A DNA stretch of 17,424 bases from Candidatus Delongbacteria bacterium (GCA_027858795.1 JAQICF010000029.1:1-17424); one strand, 5' to 3'; positions 9,901 through 17,400 are shown, numbered from the stretch's first letter. Program-made: numbers and translations. The notes: generated from the sequence alone by a model not told the origin.

Positions 9901-10395
9901 ACATAGATCATTCCATGGGTATACTTGATCCCATTGTGATTTTATAAGAGCATCTACTACAATACCCTTTGATGCTTTAGGGAAAATATTGTTACTCAAG
10001 TTTTTCCACTCAGTTTGAGCAGACGCATCAGCATAAGAATATTTTCTTGCTACATTAATTTGCTTGTCGTAAAAACCAAACCATTCTTTGAAAGCAAGAC
10101 CACCATCTCTTTTCGCAGGATCAGCAAGTGTTCCCTTGAAAGAATATCCTAAGATAGGTCTTAGAGCATCTTCAGCGTTAATGATAATAAATCCATTGTC
10201 AAAATTCACGCCGTACCAAGTAACTTGCCCTTCATATTCGTGAGCAATAACATTTTGAACCGTATTTCCTTTATCGGAAACAGGTGCATAATTCATGTAA
10301 TAGTTCTCTGCAGCTTTTTGCGCAATGTCCTGTGAAACAAATGCAGCTGAAAGCATGGCTACGAGCACTAAAACAAATACCATAATTTTTCTCAT
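6967..10395 (-). CDS. Secreted C10 family cysteine peptidase with Spi prodomain, 1142 aa
   Basis: Start ATG at 10393-10395 follows the ribosome binding site GGAGGAG, identical to that of the gene at 1-2763. Order of parts: signal peptide (1-19); Spi/I69-like prodomain (20-118) that in this family keeps the zymogen inactive; C10 protease (about 145-375) with Cys177 in GCVATA, His325 in VHSFNLDGY and Asn341-Trp342 in FNWGWGG; continuous Fn3 (about 388-478); a second Fn3 (strands A-B about 485-505, strands C-G about 702-760) that appears split by a choice-of-anchor-J/MAM-like jellyroll (510-693); a third Fn3 (about 763-783 and 1011-1065) split by an unnamed domain (about 787-1005; Cys799, Cys811, Cys947); and a final Fn3 (1073-1142). 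At 1142 residues it is nearly three times the length of streptococcal SpeB. No T9SS sorting domain is seen. Protease assignment is firm; substrate is unknown. Confidence 0.95.
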   Translation of the reverse strand: MRKIMVFVLVLVAMLSAAFVSQDIAQKAAENYYMNYAPVSDKGNTVQNVIAHEYEGQVTWYGVNFDNGFIIINAEDALRPILGYSFKGTLADPAKRDGGLAFKEWFGFYDKQINVARKYSYADASAQTEWKNLSNNIFPKASKGIVVDALIKSQWDQVYPWNDLCPEKDGTWTYVGCVATAASMIAKYHEWPTTGTGSNTNSSAGTTETYSGYTFDYSQMEDVVEMEWGLYPTYWETINLDAAAIQTTAELCYLLGHSFDMSYGTTADGGSGANMSTAASAFQTNWYYNTTLTNVGTPTDPAYDASNIQVELDAKRPWWWAGGVHSFNLDGYTDDYWYHFNWGWGGYQDGWYQITSLIPGGVGSGGGDGDYTSSQIRISCVPNTNPFVAWPAPNSFNGSLANGEDVSLTWTAPTGGNQDSYNLFKSNNGSAAVLLTNTTSTSYNDNDLISGSYSYYVTAVYSNGESHNTDSYSVDVTPVGDFSVIRNIVANAIGRTNIDLAWDAPFTGMTYLNEDFETSSFSSWVQYQSDDPGVKPPSREFWYSNTDGWGLNSDAEYVHSGLASTGLGYAAGTTDSHFYSWNFSPQITLSSGSFLNFWMWFKNSDIEAWYSHFRIYLYASDASDFVETTAVDAAAKLTQIYDLDGTVVGEAGNNLFDSEVQIDLSAYTGTYRIGLCYIYTDGYQFYLDDLLCGTNSGGTPPDEYDIYRNDLFATTIQYTGDSEIWADTNFIDGDNSYYVRAIYPTGQSLCSPLITEYIIANPKPDYLTGVLNGLDIDLAWYLPYGTPSHWATYIAPENCTSTVDNLVDEDCAQRRVAFNAADLGLYYPVYIDSIGAGFYEWDDALWGTDDTFTIRLWEGNPVDGTLLWESGILTATAGEVYKVAMDQTYVLNSEWNVEVETYDIVTGHPSNLAGPSSNDEVHSFFYKRSEDAYSYSISSGDDKLEYCMLSHVTGAVPDPIVKIAAPGERIDEQVVPHRDSWTTSTEVSESITMIDNSGRLITDKVSKTKGIDTYNVYRDGSYIGSTLLLTYTDAPSLEGTYDYTIKAAYVSPVGLSAASNVASVYTPGGGIAQPEVPGGFDLGPIGTDLVIDWDVSENATSYDVYSSDDPYGTFTYVTTVYTNQYTVPMTEAKMFYYIVAKN

Positions 10396-10465
10396 CTCTC
10401 CTCCAATTAATGTTCAAACTATCTAAGTTTCTGTATTTATTTTTCATACTAATTTTTACCGTATT

Positions 10466-10487
10466 CCTAAAATAATAGTATTTTAGG
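10466..10487. repeat. Inverted repeat overlapping the -10 and spacer of the 10395 promoter
   Basis: CCTAAAATA (10466-10474) and TATTTTAGG (10479-10487) form a perfect 9-bp dyad with a 4-base centre. It covers the predicted -10 hexamer and part of the spacer, the usual place for a repressor operator. Regulator unknown. Confidence 0.5.
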
Positions 10488-10498
10488 TCAATTGTCAA
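10470..10498 (-). promoter_or_regulatory. Candidate sigma70 promoter of the 6967-10395 peptidase gene
   Basis: Minus-strand TTGACA (10493-10498), 17 bases, TTATTT (10470-10475): the same hexamers and spacing as the promoter of the 1-2763 gene. The predicted start near 10463 gives a leader of about 68 bases ending in GGAGGAGAG before the ATG. Confidence 0.65.
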
Positions 10499-10517
10499 GC
10501 ATAAAAAAATAGTTAGT

Positions 10518-10548
10518 CTGAAAATAAATTATAACAATCTATTTTCAG
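10518..10548. repeat. Inverted repeat between terminator and promoter
   Basis: CTGAAAATA (10518-10526) and TATTTTCAG (10540-10548) are perfect 9-bp arms with a 13-base spacer. It lies about 20 bases upstream of the -35 of the 10395 gene and downstream of the terminator of the 14036 gene. Possible upstream regulatory site; could be chance in AT-rich DNA. Confidence 0.35.
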
Positions 10549-10565
10549 CACAATATGAAATTAAT

Positions 10566-10593
10566 AAAAAAAGACCCCAAAATTTGGGGTCTT
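10566..10593 (-). terminator. Rho-independent terminator of the 10629-14036 peptidase gene
   Basis: Stem AAGACCCC (10571-10578) with GGGGTCTT (10586-10593) around a seven-base A/T centre, about 35 bases past the stop codon, followed on the minus strand by a T-run. Nearly identical in sequence to the terminator at 6920-6947. Confidence 0.88.
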
Positions 10594-10628
10594 AATGTTC
10601 ATTCTAAAACGCTATTAACTAAATAATA

Positions 10629-13600
10629 TTAGTTTGTAGCAACAATGTGATAGAATAATTTTGCTGATGCTGCAGGTACTGTATACTGGTTTGTTGCAAC
10701 TGATGCAACAAAAGTAAATGTACCGTATGGATCATCTGATGAATAAACATCATATCCAGTTGCATCTGCTGAAACATCCCAATCGATCACAAGATCTGAT
10801 CCTGAAATTAAAGTTACAACATTTGCTGGAACAGCTGGCTCACCAGAAGGAAGAGGTGCCACCACAATTACTGAATTTGATGCAGCTGATTCACCAACAG
10901 GGTTAGTGTAAGCAGCCTTTACGTAATACGTATTATCTCCAGCTGCAGGATTTAAATCTGTATATGTTGTTGTTGCTGAATTACCGATTAACAATCCTTC
11001 TCTATATACATTGTAAGAATTGATAGCTTTAGAGCTTGATACTGGAGTTTCAATTAATCTACCAGAATCATCGATCATTGGCTTCTGAGCGTATGTGGCA
11101 TCAGTAGATGACCAAGCTGATTTGAAAGTTTCTGTTGGATCTGAACCAGTTGTATAAGCCATCAAACAATATGACAATGGAGTATCTCCTGATGAAACAT
11201 AATAGTTATATGAATCTTCCAAAGTATAGAAGAAATAACAGTTAATGCCAGCAGTTGAAGGACCCGCTAGAGTTGATGGATGTCCAGTTACAGCATCTAA
11301 TGCTTCAACTTCAACATTCCACCCACCATTTAATACTTGAGTACCAGTTGCGATTGAATAAACTTCACCAGAAGTTGCAGTTAGAGTACCACTTTCAAAT
11401 AATAATGTACCAGAACCATCATAAGGATGTCCATCCCAAAGTCTGATTACGAAAGTACTACCATTCCATGCTTCATCTTCCCACTCGAAGAATCCACCAG
11501 CTATAGAATCAATCGTTACTGGATAGTAAAGACCAACTCCTTCAGCAGTAAATTCAGCTCTTCTTTTTGCACAATCAGTATCATCAAGATAATCAACTGT
11601 TGTTGTACAATTCTCAGGAGCTACGAGAGTTGACCATTGTGATGGTGTACCATAAGGCATGTACCATGCAAGATCAATATCGTCAGAACCATTAAGAACA
11701 CCTTCTAAGTAATCAGGTGCTGGATTAGCATCCATATTAACTGTTGTCCACTTAGTTGCTAAAGATTCACCCGTTGGGTAAAGAGCTCTTAGATAGTAAG
11801 TGTTATCTCCATCTACAAAGTTAATATCAGACCAACTTGTAGCCGTTGGAGCTGCTGTAGTTGCTAAAGAACCATTTCTGTATATTGCTATACCAGTTGG
11901 GTCATCTGCAACTCCGCCTGAGTTAGAACCAATAAGAATATCGTCAATTGTAAATGTATAATAATCATTGGTGTTCATTTCAACCATAATACCAACGTGT
12001 TTTGTTTGACCTGCAAGAGAAGCTAAACTTACTTCCCACTCGCTTTCCCATTCATTTTCTGGATCAATAGCACTATCAAAAGTTGCTATAGTAGTGATCG
12101 TAGATGGAGTAGATTGATCAGTGAAATCACCAGCGTATGAAACTACGCTGAATATCTGATGTTGAGTTCCACCAGCACCATCACCATACTTAAATCTTGT
12201 CCAGAATTTGAAGAAATGGTCAGCATTAAAAGTATAATTTGGAGACATTAGCCATAGATTTGTTGTAGCAGCTGTTGCAAAAATACACGCATATTCGCCT
12301 CTGTATACAATATGAGGTGCCTCAGTTGCTGTTATTAATCTGATCTCATCCAGTTCATCTTCTTTAAACCAACTACGATCCACAGGTTTAGGAGAAATTA
12401 CATCACCTGGATTACCTGTATAATCCGGAGGTAAACTAGTTGATGTTTTTTGGAACCAGTCAGCTGGTATCAAACCACCTTCAAAATCATTTAAAAAATT
12501 TGTGAAACCAGTAAACGGTTCTAACCAAGTAAGATCTACACTTGTTCTTCCAACTGCTTCTACTGCAAAACTTCTTGCAATTGGGAAGGTAATTGAAGGA
12601 TCAATTGTTACTGAATAAGTATCAGTATTGTGAGATTCACCATCGTTATAAACAGCTGTTACAAAGTAAGAATATGATCCTGCTGTTTGATCATTGTCAT
12701 TGTATGAAGTAGCTGTTGTGTTTGTTATAATAACCGCAGCACCCATATCAGTTGTTTTCCATACATTATAGCTATCCTGGTTTCCACCTGTTGGTGCGGT
12801 CCAAGTTAACTGAACATCTTCACTGTTAGCAAGTGAACCATTCAATGATGTAGGTGCTGGCCAATTAGCTGCAAATATATCAGTATCAGGTTCAACTGAA
12901 ATAGCTATCTGGCTTGTAGTATAATCACCATCTCCTCCACCCGCTAAAGCACCATCAGGTACAAGTGAAGTAAGTTGGAACCAACCATCATACCATCCAC
13001 CCCAACCCCAGTTGAAGTGATACCAGTAATCATCAGTATAACCATCAAGAATGAAAGAGTGAACACCACCAGCCCATTGCCATGGTCTCTTTGCATCTAA
13101 TTCACCACGAATCAATGTAGAAAATACTGTAGGATCAGTTGGAGTACCGATATTAGTTGAAGCTGATGAACATTGCCAGTTATTGTTAAATGCAGAAACG
13201 ATATCTGGCATAAATGCACCAGAACCACCATCAGCATCTGTTCCATATTCCATATCACAAGAAACACCAACTAGGTAGTTAAATTCTGCCATATGATCAA
13301 TTTCAGCTTGAGTCATGTTAATTGTTTCCCAATATTCAGGGTACAATCCATACTCAATCTCTACCACATGTGGCATCATTGAATAATCTATAGCACCAGT
13401 AAAACTCTCTGAAATAGTAGTTCCATTCCATGAATATGAATTAGAACCTACACCTGCTGGTGGCCATTCATGATATCTTAATATCATAGATGCTGCAGTT
13501 GCAACACAACCAACATAAGTATATGTACCGTCTTTTTCTGGACACTGATTATTCCAAGGATAGATTTGATCCCATTTAGAGCTAACTAATGCATCAATTA

Positions 13601-14036
13601 TTGTACTTTTTGATGCTTTAGGAAAAATGTTGTTACTTATGTTTTTCCACTCTGTTTGAGCTGCAGCATCAGTGTAAGCATATTTTCTTGCTCCGTTGAT
13701 CTGCTTGTCATAGTAACCGAACCACTCTTTAAAAGCAGCTCCACCATCTTTTTTAGCAGGATCTAAGATCTTGCCATCGAAAGAATAACCAAGAATAGCT
13801 CTAACTGCATCATCTGCAGAAATAATTACAAATCCTTGATCAAAATTCACACCATACCAAGTTACTTGACCTTCATACTCGTGTGCGAACGTTTCTGTCA
13901 CCACGTTTCCTTTAGCGGAAATCGGGGCATAATTCTTATAATAATTTTCTGCAACATTTTTTGCAACGTCTTGATCAACAAACGCAGCAGATAGCATAGC
14001 AGAAATTACTAATACTACAATAAGGAATCGTTTCAT
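10629..14036 (-). CDS. Secreted C10 family cysteine peptidase with Spi prodomain, 1135 aa
   Basis: Start ATG at 14034-14036 has GAGGAG upstream and a Sec signal peptide (1-19). Spi/I69-like prodomain 20-118. C10 protease about 145-375 with Cys177 in GCVATA, His326 in VHSFILDGY and Asn342-Trp343 in FNWGWGG. A continuous Fn3 (390-480) is followed by an Fn3 split by a choice-of-anchor-J-like domain (Fn3 parts 485-508 and 712-770; insert 512-705), then an Fn3 split by an unnamed domain (Fn3 parts 774-796 and 1004-1060; insert 800-1000 with Cys810, Cys822, Cys933, Cys957). The final Fn3 (1066-1135) ends in FYHIVATN. The jellyroll is the most divergent part relative to the other copies. It has its own candidate promoter and terminator, so it is probably monocistronic. 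Predicted to be exported and autoprocessed; the route beyond the inner membrane is not evident, since no T9SS sorting domain is seen. Confidence 0.95.
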   Translation of the reverse strand: MKRFLIVVLVISAMLSAAFVDQDVAKNVAENYYKNYAPISAKGNVVTETFAHEYEGQVTWYGVNFDQGFVIISADDAVRAILGYSFDGKILDPAKKDGGAAFKEWFGYYDKQINGARKYAYTDAAAQTEWKNISNNIFPKASKSTIIDALVSSKWDQIYPWNNQCPEKDGTYTYVGCVATAASMILRYHEWPPAGVGSNSYSWNGTTISESFTGAIDYSMMPHVVEIEYGLYPEYWETINMTQAEIDHMAEFNYLVGVSCDMEYGTDADGGSGAFMPDIVSAFNNNWQCSSASTNIGTPTDPTVFSTLIRGELDAKRPWQWAGGVHSFILDGYTDDYWYHFNWGWGGWYDGWFQLTSLVPDGALAGGGDGDYTTSQIAISVEPDTDIFAANWPAPTSLNGSLANSEDVQLTWTAPTGGNQDSYNVWKTTDMGAAVIITNTTATSYNDNDQTAGSYSYFVTAVYNDGESHNTDTYSVTIDPSITFPIARSFAVEAVGRTSVDLTWLEPFTGFTNFLNDFEGGLIPADWFQKTSTSLPPDYTGNPGDVISPKPVDRSWFKEDELDEIRLITATEAPHIVYRGEYACIFATAATTNLWLMSPNYTFNADHFFKFWTRFKYGDGAGGTQHQIFSVVSYAGDFTDQSTPSTITTIATFDSAIDPENEWESEWEVSLASLAGQTKHVGIMVEMNTNDYYTFTIDDILIGSNSGGVADDPTGIAIYRNGSLATTAAPTATSWSDINFVDGDNTYYLRALYPTGESLATKWTTVNMDANPAPDYLEGVLNGSDDIDLAWYMPYGTPSQWSTLVAPENCTTTVDYLDDTDCAKRRAEFTAEGVGLYYPVTIDSIAGGFFEWEDEAWNGSTFVIRLWDGHPYDGSGTLLFESGTLTATSGEVYSIATGTQVLNGGWNVEVEALDAVTGHPSTLAGPSTAGINCYFFYTLEDSYNYYVSSGDTPLSYCLMAYTTGSDPTETFKSAWSSTDATYAQKPMIDDSGRLIETPVSSSKAINSYNVYREGLLIGNSATTTYTDLNPAAGDNTYYVKAAYTNPVGESAASNSVIVVAPLPSGEPAVPANVVTLISGSDLVIDWDVSADATGYDVYSSDDPYGTFTFVASVATNQYTVPAASAKLFYHIVATN

Positions 14037-14082
14037 GAATTCTCCTCATGATTAATTTAAGTTTTTTACTTCTTTTAGGTGT

Positions 14083-14122
14083 AAGACCATAACAAATAGT
14101 GTGAACAGGTTGTTATGTTCTT
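14083..14122. repeat. Inverted repeat in the leader of the 14036 gene
   Basis: AAGACCATAACAA (14083-14095) pairs with TTGTTATGTTCTT (14110-14122) at 12 of 13 positions around a 14-base loop. It lies inside the predicted leader of about 100 bases. Could be an mRNA structure that affects stability or translation, or an operator. Seen directly; role inferred. Confidence 0.5.
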
Positions 14123-14141
14123 GGTTTAATAGGCGATGTAA

Positions 14142-14170
14142 AAATACTAAAAAATTTAGAGGTTTGTCAA
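14142..14170 (-). promoter_or_regulatory. Candidate sigma70 promoter of the 10629-14036 peptidase gene
   Basis: Minus-strand TTGACA (14165-14170), 17 bases, GTATTT (14142-14147), matching the spacing and the -35 of the other two C10 promoters with one change in the -10. The predicted start near 14135 gives a leader of about 100 bases, the longest in the window. Confidence 0.58.
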
Positions 14171-14202
14171 GTTTTTAATTATTTTAAGACTGAATTTTAG
14201 TT

Positions 14203-14240
14203 AAAAAAACGTGAAAAAACCCCAAAATGGGGTTTTTTCA
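14203..14240 (-). terminator. Rho-independent terminator of the 14304-17333 peptidase gene
   Basis: Stem TGAAAAAACCCC (14212-14223) with its complement (14229-14240) around a five-base loop, about 63 bases past the stop. A T-run follows on the minus strand (14203-14209). The A/T flanks could let it work in both directions. Same CCCC-A/T-GGGG core as the other two terminators. Confidence 0.85.
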
Positions 14241-14303
14241 TGATAAATATCATTGTATTGCTTTACAAAATCATTAAAAACGGCTCGGCAATTATCATAT
14301 ATT

Positions 14304-17300
14304 TTAGTTCTTTGCTACGATGTAATAGAACAACTTAGCTTGACTTGCCGCAACAGTGTATTGATTTGTCGCAACTGAGGTCACAAACGTGAATGTTCCG
14401 TATGGATCATCTGATGAATAAACATCATATCCAGTAGCACCGGCTGAAACATCCCAATCTACTACTATGTCTGATCCAGCAATGCTTGTAACAACATTTG
14501 CAGGTACATCTGGAGAAGTAACACCAACATTAATTACAACTGAATTAGAACCTAATGATTCACCAACTGGAGTATCATATAGCGCAGTTATATAGTATGT
14601 ATTGTCTCCACCTAATGGATTAATATCTGTATAAGTAAGAGTTCCTGAAGTTCCAAGAAGAGATCCATTTCTATAAACATTATAGTTTGCCATCCCTTTA
14701 GCTTTACTTTCGATCTTAGAGACATCAGTATTGATCACCTTCTGAGCCAACTGAGGTATTTCCTTCTCAGTCATTTTCTCTTCAAGTGCACTAGACATCC
14801 ATCCTGATTTAGTAATATCAGGTGAAGCTGATGATGTTAAATAACTCATTATCATCCAATCTCCAGGAGATTCATCATCACCAAATATGATTCCATACCA
14901 ATCGTCAGTATCTACTTGATTATCGATCCATGTTGTTGACTCGCTACTCGCACCTAGCTCTTCGTGGATATCTGCAATGATCGAAGGATGTCCAGTAACA
15001 GGATCACCTGGTGTAACAACTACATACCAGTAATTGTTCATTACTAACGAAGGAACAGGAACTGTAGTATATTCACCATCAATTGCTGTTAAGTTACTAC
15101 TTGGACCCCAAAGAATTGAATCAGTACCATCAGTGGCACGTGTATTGATTGTGAATGTAAATTGGTTAGATGTCCATGGCACATCGGTATACTCACCAAA
15201 TGCCGCAGAAATAGAGTCTACCGTTACTGGGTAGAAATAACCAAGTTCTGTACCTAAGAAACGAGTCTTGAATCCCTTACCTAGATAACCGTCAAGAATA
15301 TCAAAATAAGAATCAGCTTCGTACGCATAAGTATACCACATTGGTGCATTGTGATACGGTTTATACCATGCAAGATCAACTTCATTAGATCCATTCAGAA
15401 TACCTGTAAGGAAATCAGGTTGTGGATTCGCATCTATGAAAGCTGCTGTTCTGCTTGATGCTATTGAAGTTCCAGTTGGATAAAGAGCTTTAATGAAATA
15501 TTCATTATTTCCATCAGCAAATCCTGTATCTGAATATACTTCTGATGCTCCAGTTACAGGAACGTTTACAACAAATGAACCATTTCTGTAAATATCATAA
15601 GTAACGGGTTCGTCAGCTTGTGCAGCTTTTGTTGATTTAATTGCAGGTAAGTCTGTAGTATTAGCATCTTTTAGCTCACCTGTAAAAAGAACAGGTTTCA
15701 CATTAGATACATTTGGATTTACAGCTGGTGCACGTTTTGCTGCTGCTGCAACCATAATATCATCAACACAGAATTGCCATTGTCCAGATTGTCTAACAAA
15801 AACTAATCGGTAACTTCCTGTATAAGCAGCCAAAGAAACGACTTCTTCAAATTCATATTGATTAGTATTGGCTAAATCTACATCAATACTTTGATATTGT
15901 GCGACATTATAAACGTTTGCAGTTGGACTTCTTTCTGTCATATCTCCATTATAAAGATTTACATCATAGAATCCTGGATTTGCTGCAGTACCATAAGACC
16001 AAGTCCAGAATCTAACTTCTGAATTTGCTCCAATATTTATAAATGGAGAGAAAAGCCATTCCCATTCGCTTGTACCGGCAAAATATCCTAATGTTGCTGA
16101 ATTAAGACCACTATGAATATACTGAGCATCTCCATAAGTTGCTTCATCACAGTGACTCCACCTTGGATCAGCATCAGCAGCTTGAAAGTTATCATTATTT
16201 CCACCAAATTCAGCATTTGTTCTTCTTATAATCCAATCTGTTTCAAAAGAAGTTGTTTCCCAGTCTTCTGTGAAATAAACAGCAAGTGTAAACGGCTTAG
16301 TCCAAACAAGATCAACATCTTGTCTTGTGAACGCTTCAACAGTGGCCTCAACATACAATGGAATTGGATAGTTATCATCTGCTACAATAGCAATATAATA
16401 GTTATTTGAAATATGAGATTCTCCATCAGGACCAGTGTAAGTAGCTTTTACTGTGTAATTGTAATATCCTGCTGAAAGATTAGCATCAAGATAAGAAGTT
16501 GTTGAAGAGTTAGTTGTACCTATCTCAACACCTTCTTTAAATACTTTATAACCTGTTAGAGTTGCATTTGGTGATGCAGATGGTGCTGTCCAAGTCAAAT
16601 TTACATCATCCATGTTTGCAACTGACCCACCTAGATTTGTAGGTGTAGGCCACTCTAAGAATAAAGATTCAGTACTCCAGATCTGATAAACAGCTCCCTG
16701 ACTTGAAGTGAAATCACTACTTGGGTTTAAAGAATTAAGTTGGAACCAACCATCAGAAGCTCCATTCCATCCCCAATTAAAATGATAGTAGTAGTCATCT
16801 GTATAACCATCTAAAACAAATGCGTGACCACCATCAACTCCGGAACCTGACCAAAATATTGGACGACCATTATCAAGGTCAGTCTGAATATTAGTTGATT
16901 GTACTGTAGGATCAGTAGGGCTGCCAACTGATACATAAGTTGCATCCGTTGAAAAACCGAAATAAGTTTCTAATGCATATGGAACATCCGTACTATAAGC
17001 ACCGGATCCACCATTTGCAAATATGTCATAACCCATATCTACTGCAACACCTGCGTGATAAGATAGTTTTGACAACTCATCCAATTCCGCGGTAGTAACA
17101 CTTGAAGTGTTTAAAGGCATTAATGAATAATCATATGAAAAATCAGCGAAAGTAACTGCTAAAGTTCCAGAACTTGTTGATCCTGTCCAGAAATATGAAT
17201 TTGAACTTATACCATTTAGAGGCGCCATATGATATCTCATGATCTGGTGCATTGCAGTAGCAACACAACCAACAGCAGTTTCTACACCACCATCAAGAGG

Positions 17301-17333
17301 ACATAAATGGTAGTGTATATTAAATTGTGTCTG
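14304..17333 (-). pseudogene. C10 family cysteine peptidase, 5' end lost, probably interrupted by an insertion
   Basis: Recognisable C10 homology runs from about 17333 down to the TAA at 14304. The first in-frame ATG (17250-17252) lies after the catalytic Cys of GCVATA (codon 17265-17267), so it cannot start an intact enzyme. Catalytic His is in GGHAFVLDGY (codon 16824-16826), followed by FNWGWNG. Downstream are an Fn3, an Fn3 split by a choice-of-anchor-J-like jellyroll, an Fn3 split by the unnamed domain, and the final Fn3 ending FYYIVAKN. This copy is the most divergent: the cysteines of the unnamed domain are absent and there are two extra Lys/Ala-rich linkers. Upstream of 17333 the frame stays open to the edge, but the product no longer resembles the TxWxQ segment or prodomain, and signal peptide and prodomain are missing. 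Alternative: an intact gene with an unrelated N-terminus. The remaining body has no stop, so any disruption would be recent. Confidence 0.72.
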
Positions 17334-17400
17334 AGGACAAACTAATGTTATATTAGCATAATAACCAAAAAATGTTAAATAACAAAGGAGTCTGCCCTCA
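17332..17400. repeat. Imperfect inverted repeat at the putative insertion edge
   Basis: TGAGGACAAACT (17332-17343) matches the reverse complement of AGTCTGCCCTCA (17389-17400, TGAGGGCAGACT) at 10 of 12 positions. The right arm covers the bases just before the plus-strand ATG. It could be a terminal/subterminal transposase binding repeat or a leader structure limiting translation. Confidence 0.4.

Noticed and set aside
10271..10498. 75-codon minus-strand open frame across the start of the 10395 gene
   Set aside because: It overlaps the candidate promoter, leader and signal peptide codons in another frame and has no homology; the GGAGGAG-preceded ATG at 10395 is the supported start.
16113..16409. 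98-codon plus-strand open frame
   Set aside because: It lies wholly antisense to the C10 coding sequence, has no recognisable domain, and is explained as a shadow of the AT-rich coding strand.
17250..17252. ATG at 17250-17252 as the true start of the 14304 peptidase gene (982 aa)
   Set aside because: It lies downstream of the in-frame catalytic Cys of GCVATA and has no ribosome binding site, so it is an internal Met; conserved family sequence continues upstream to about 17333.
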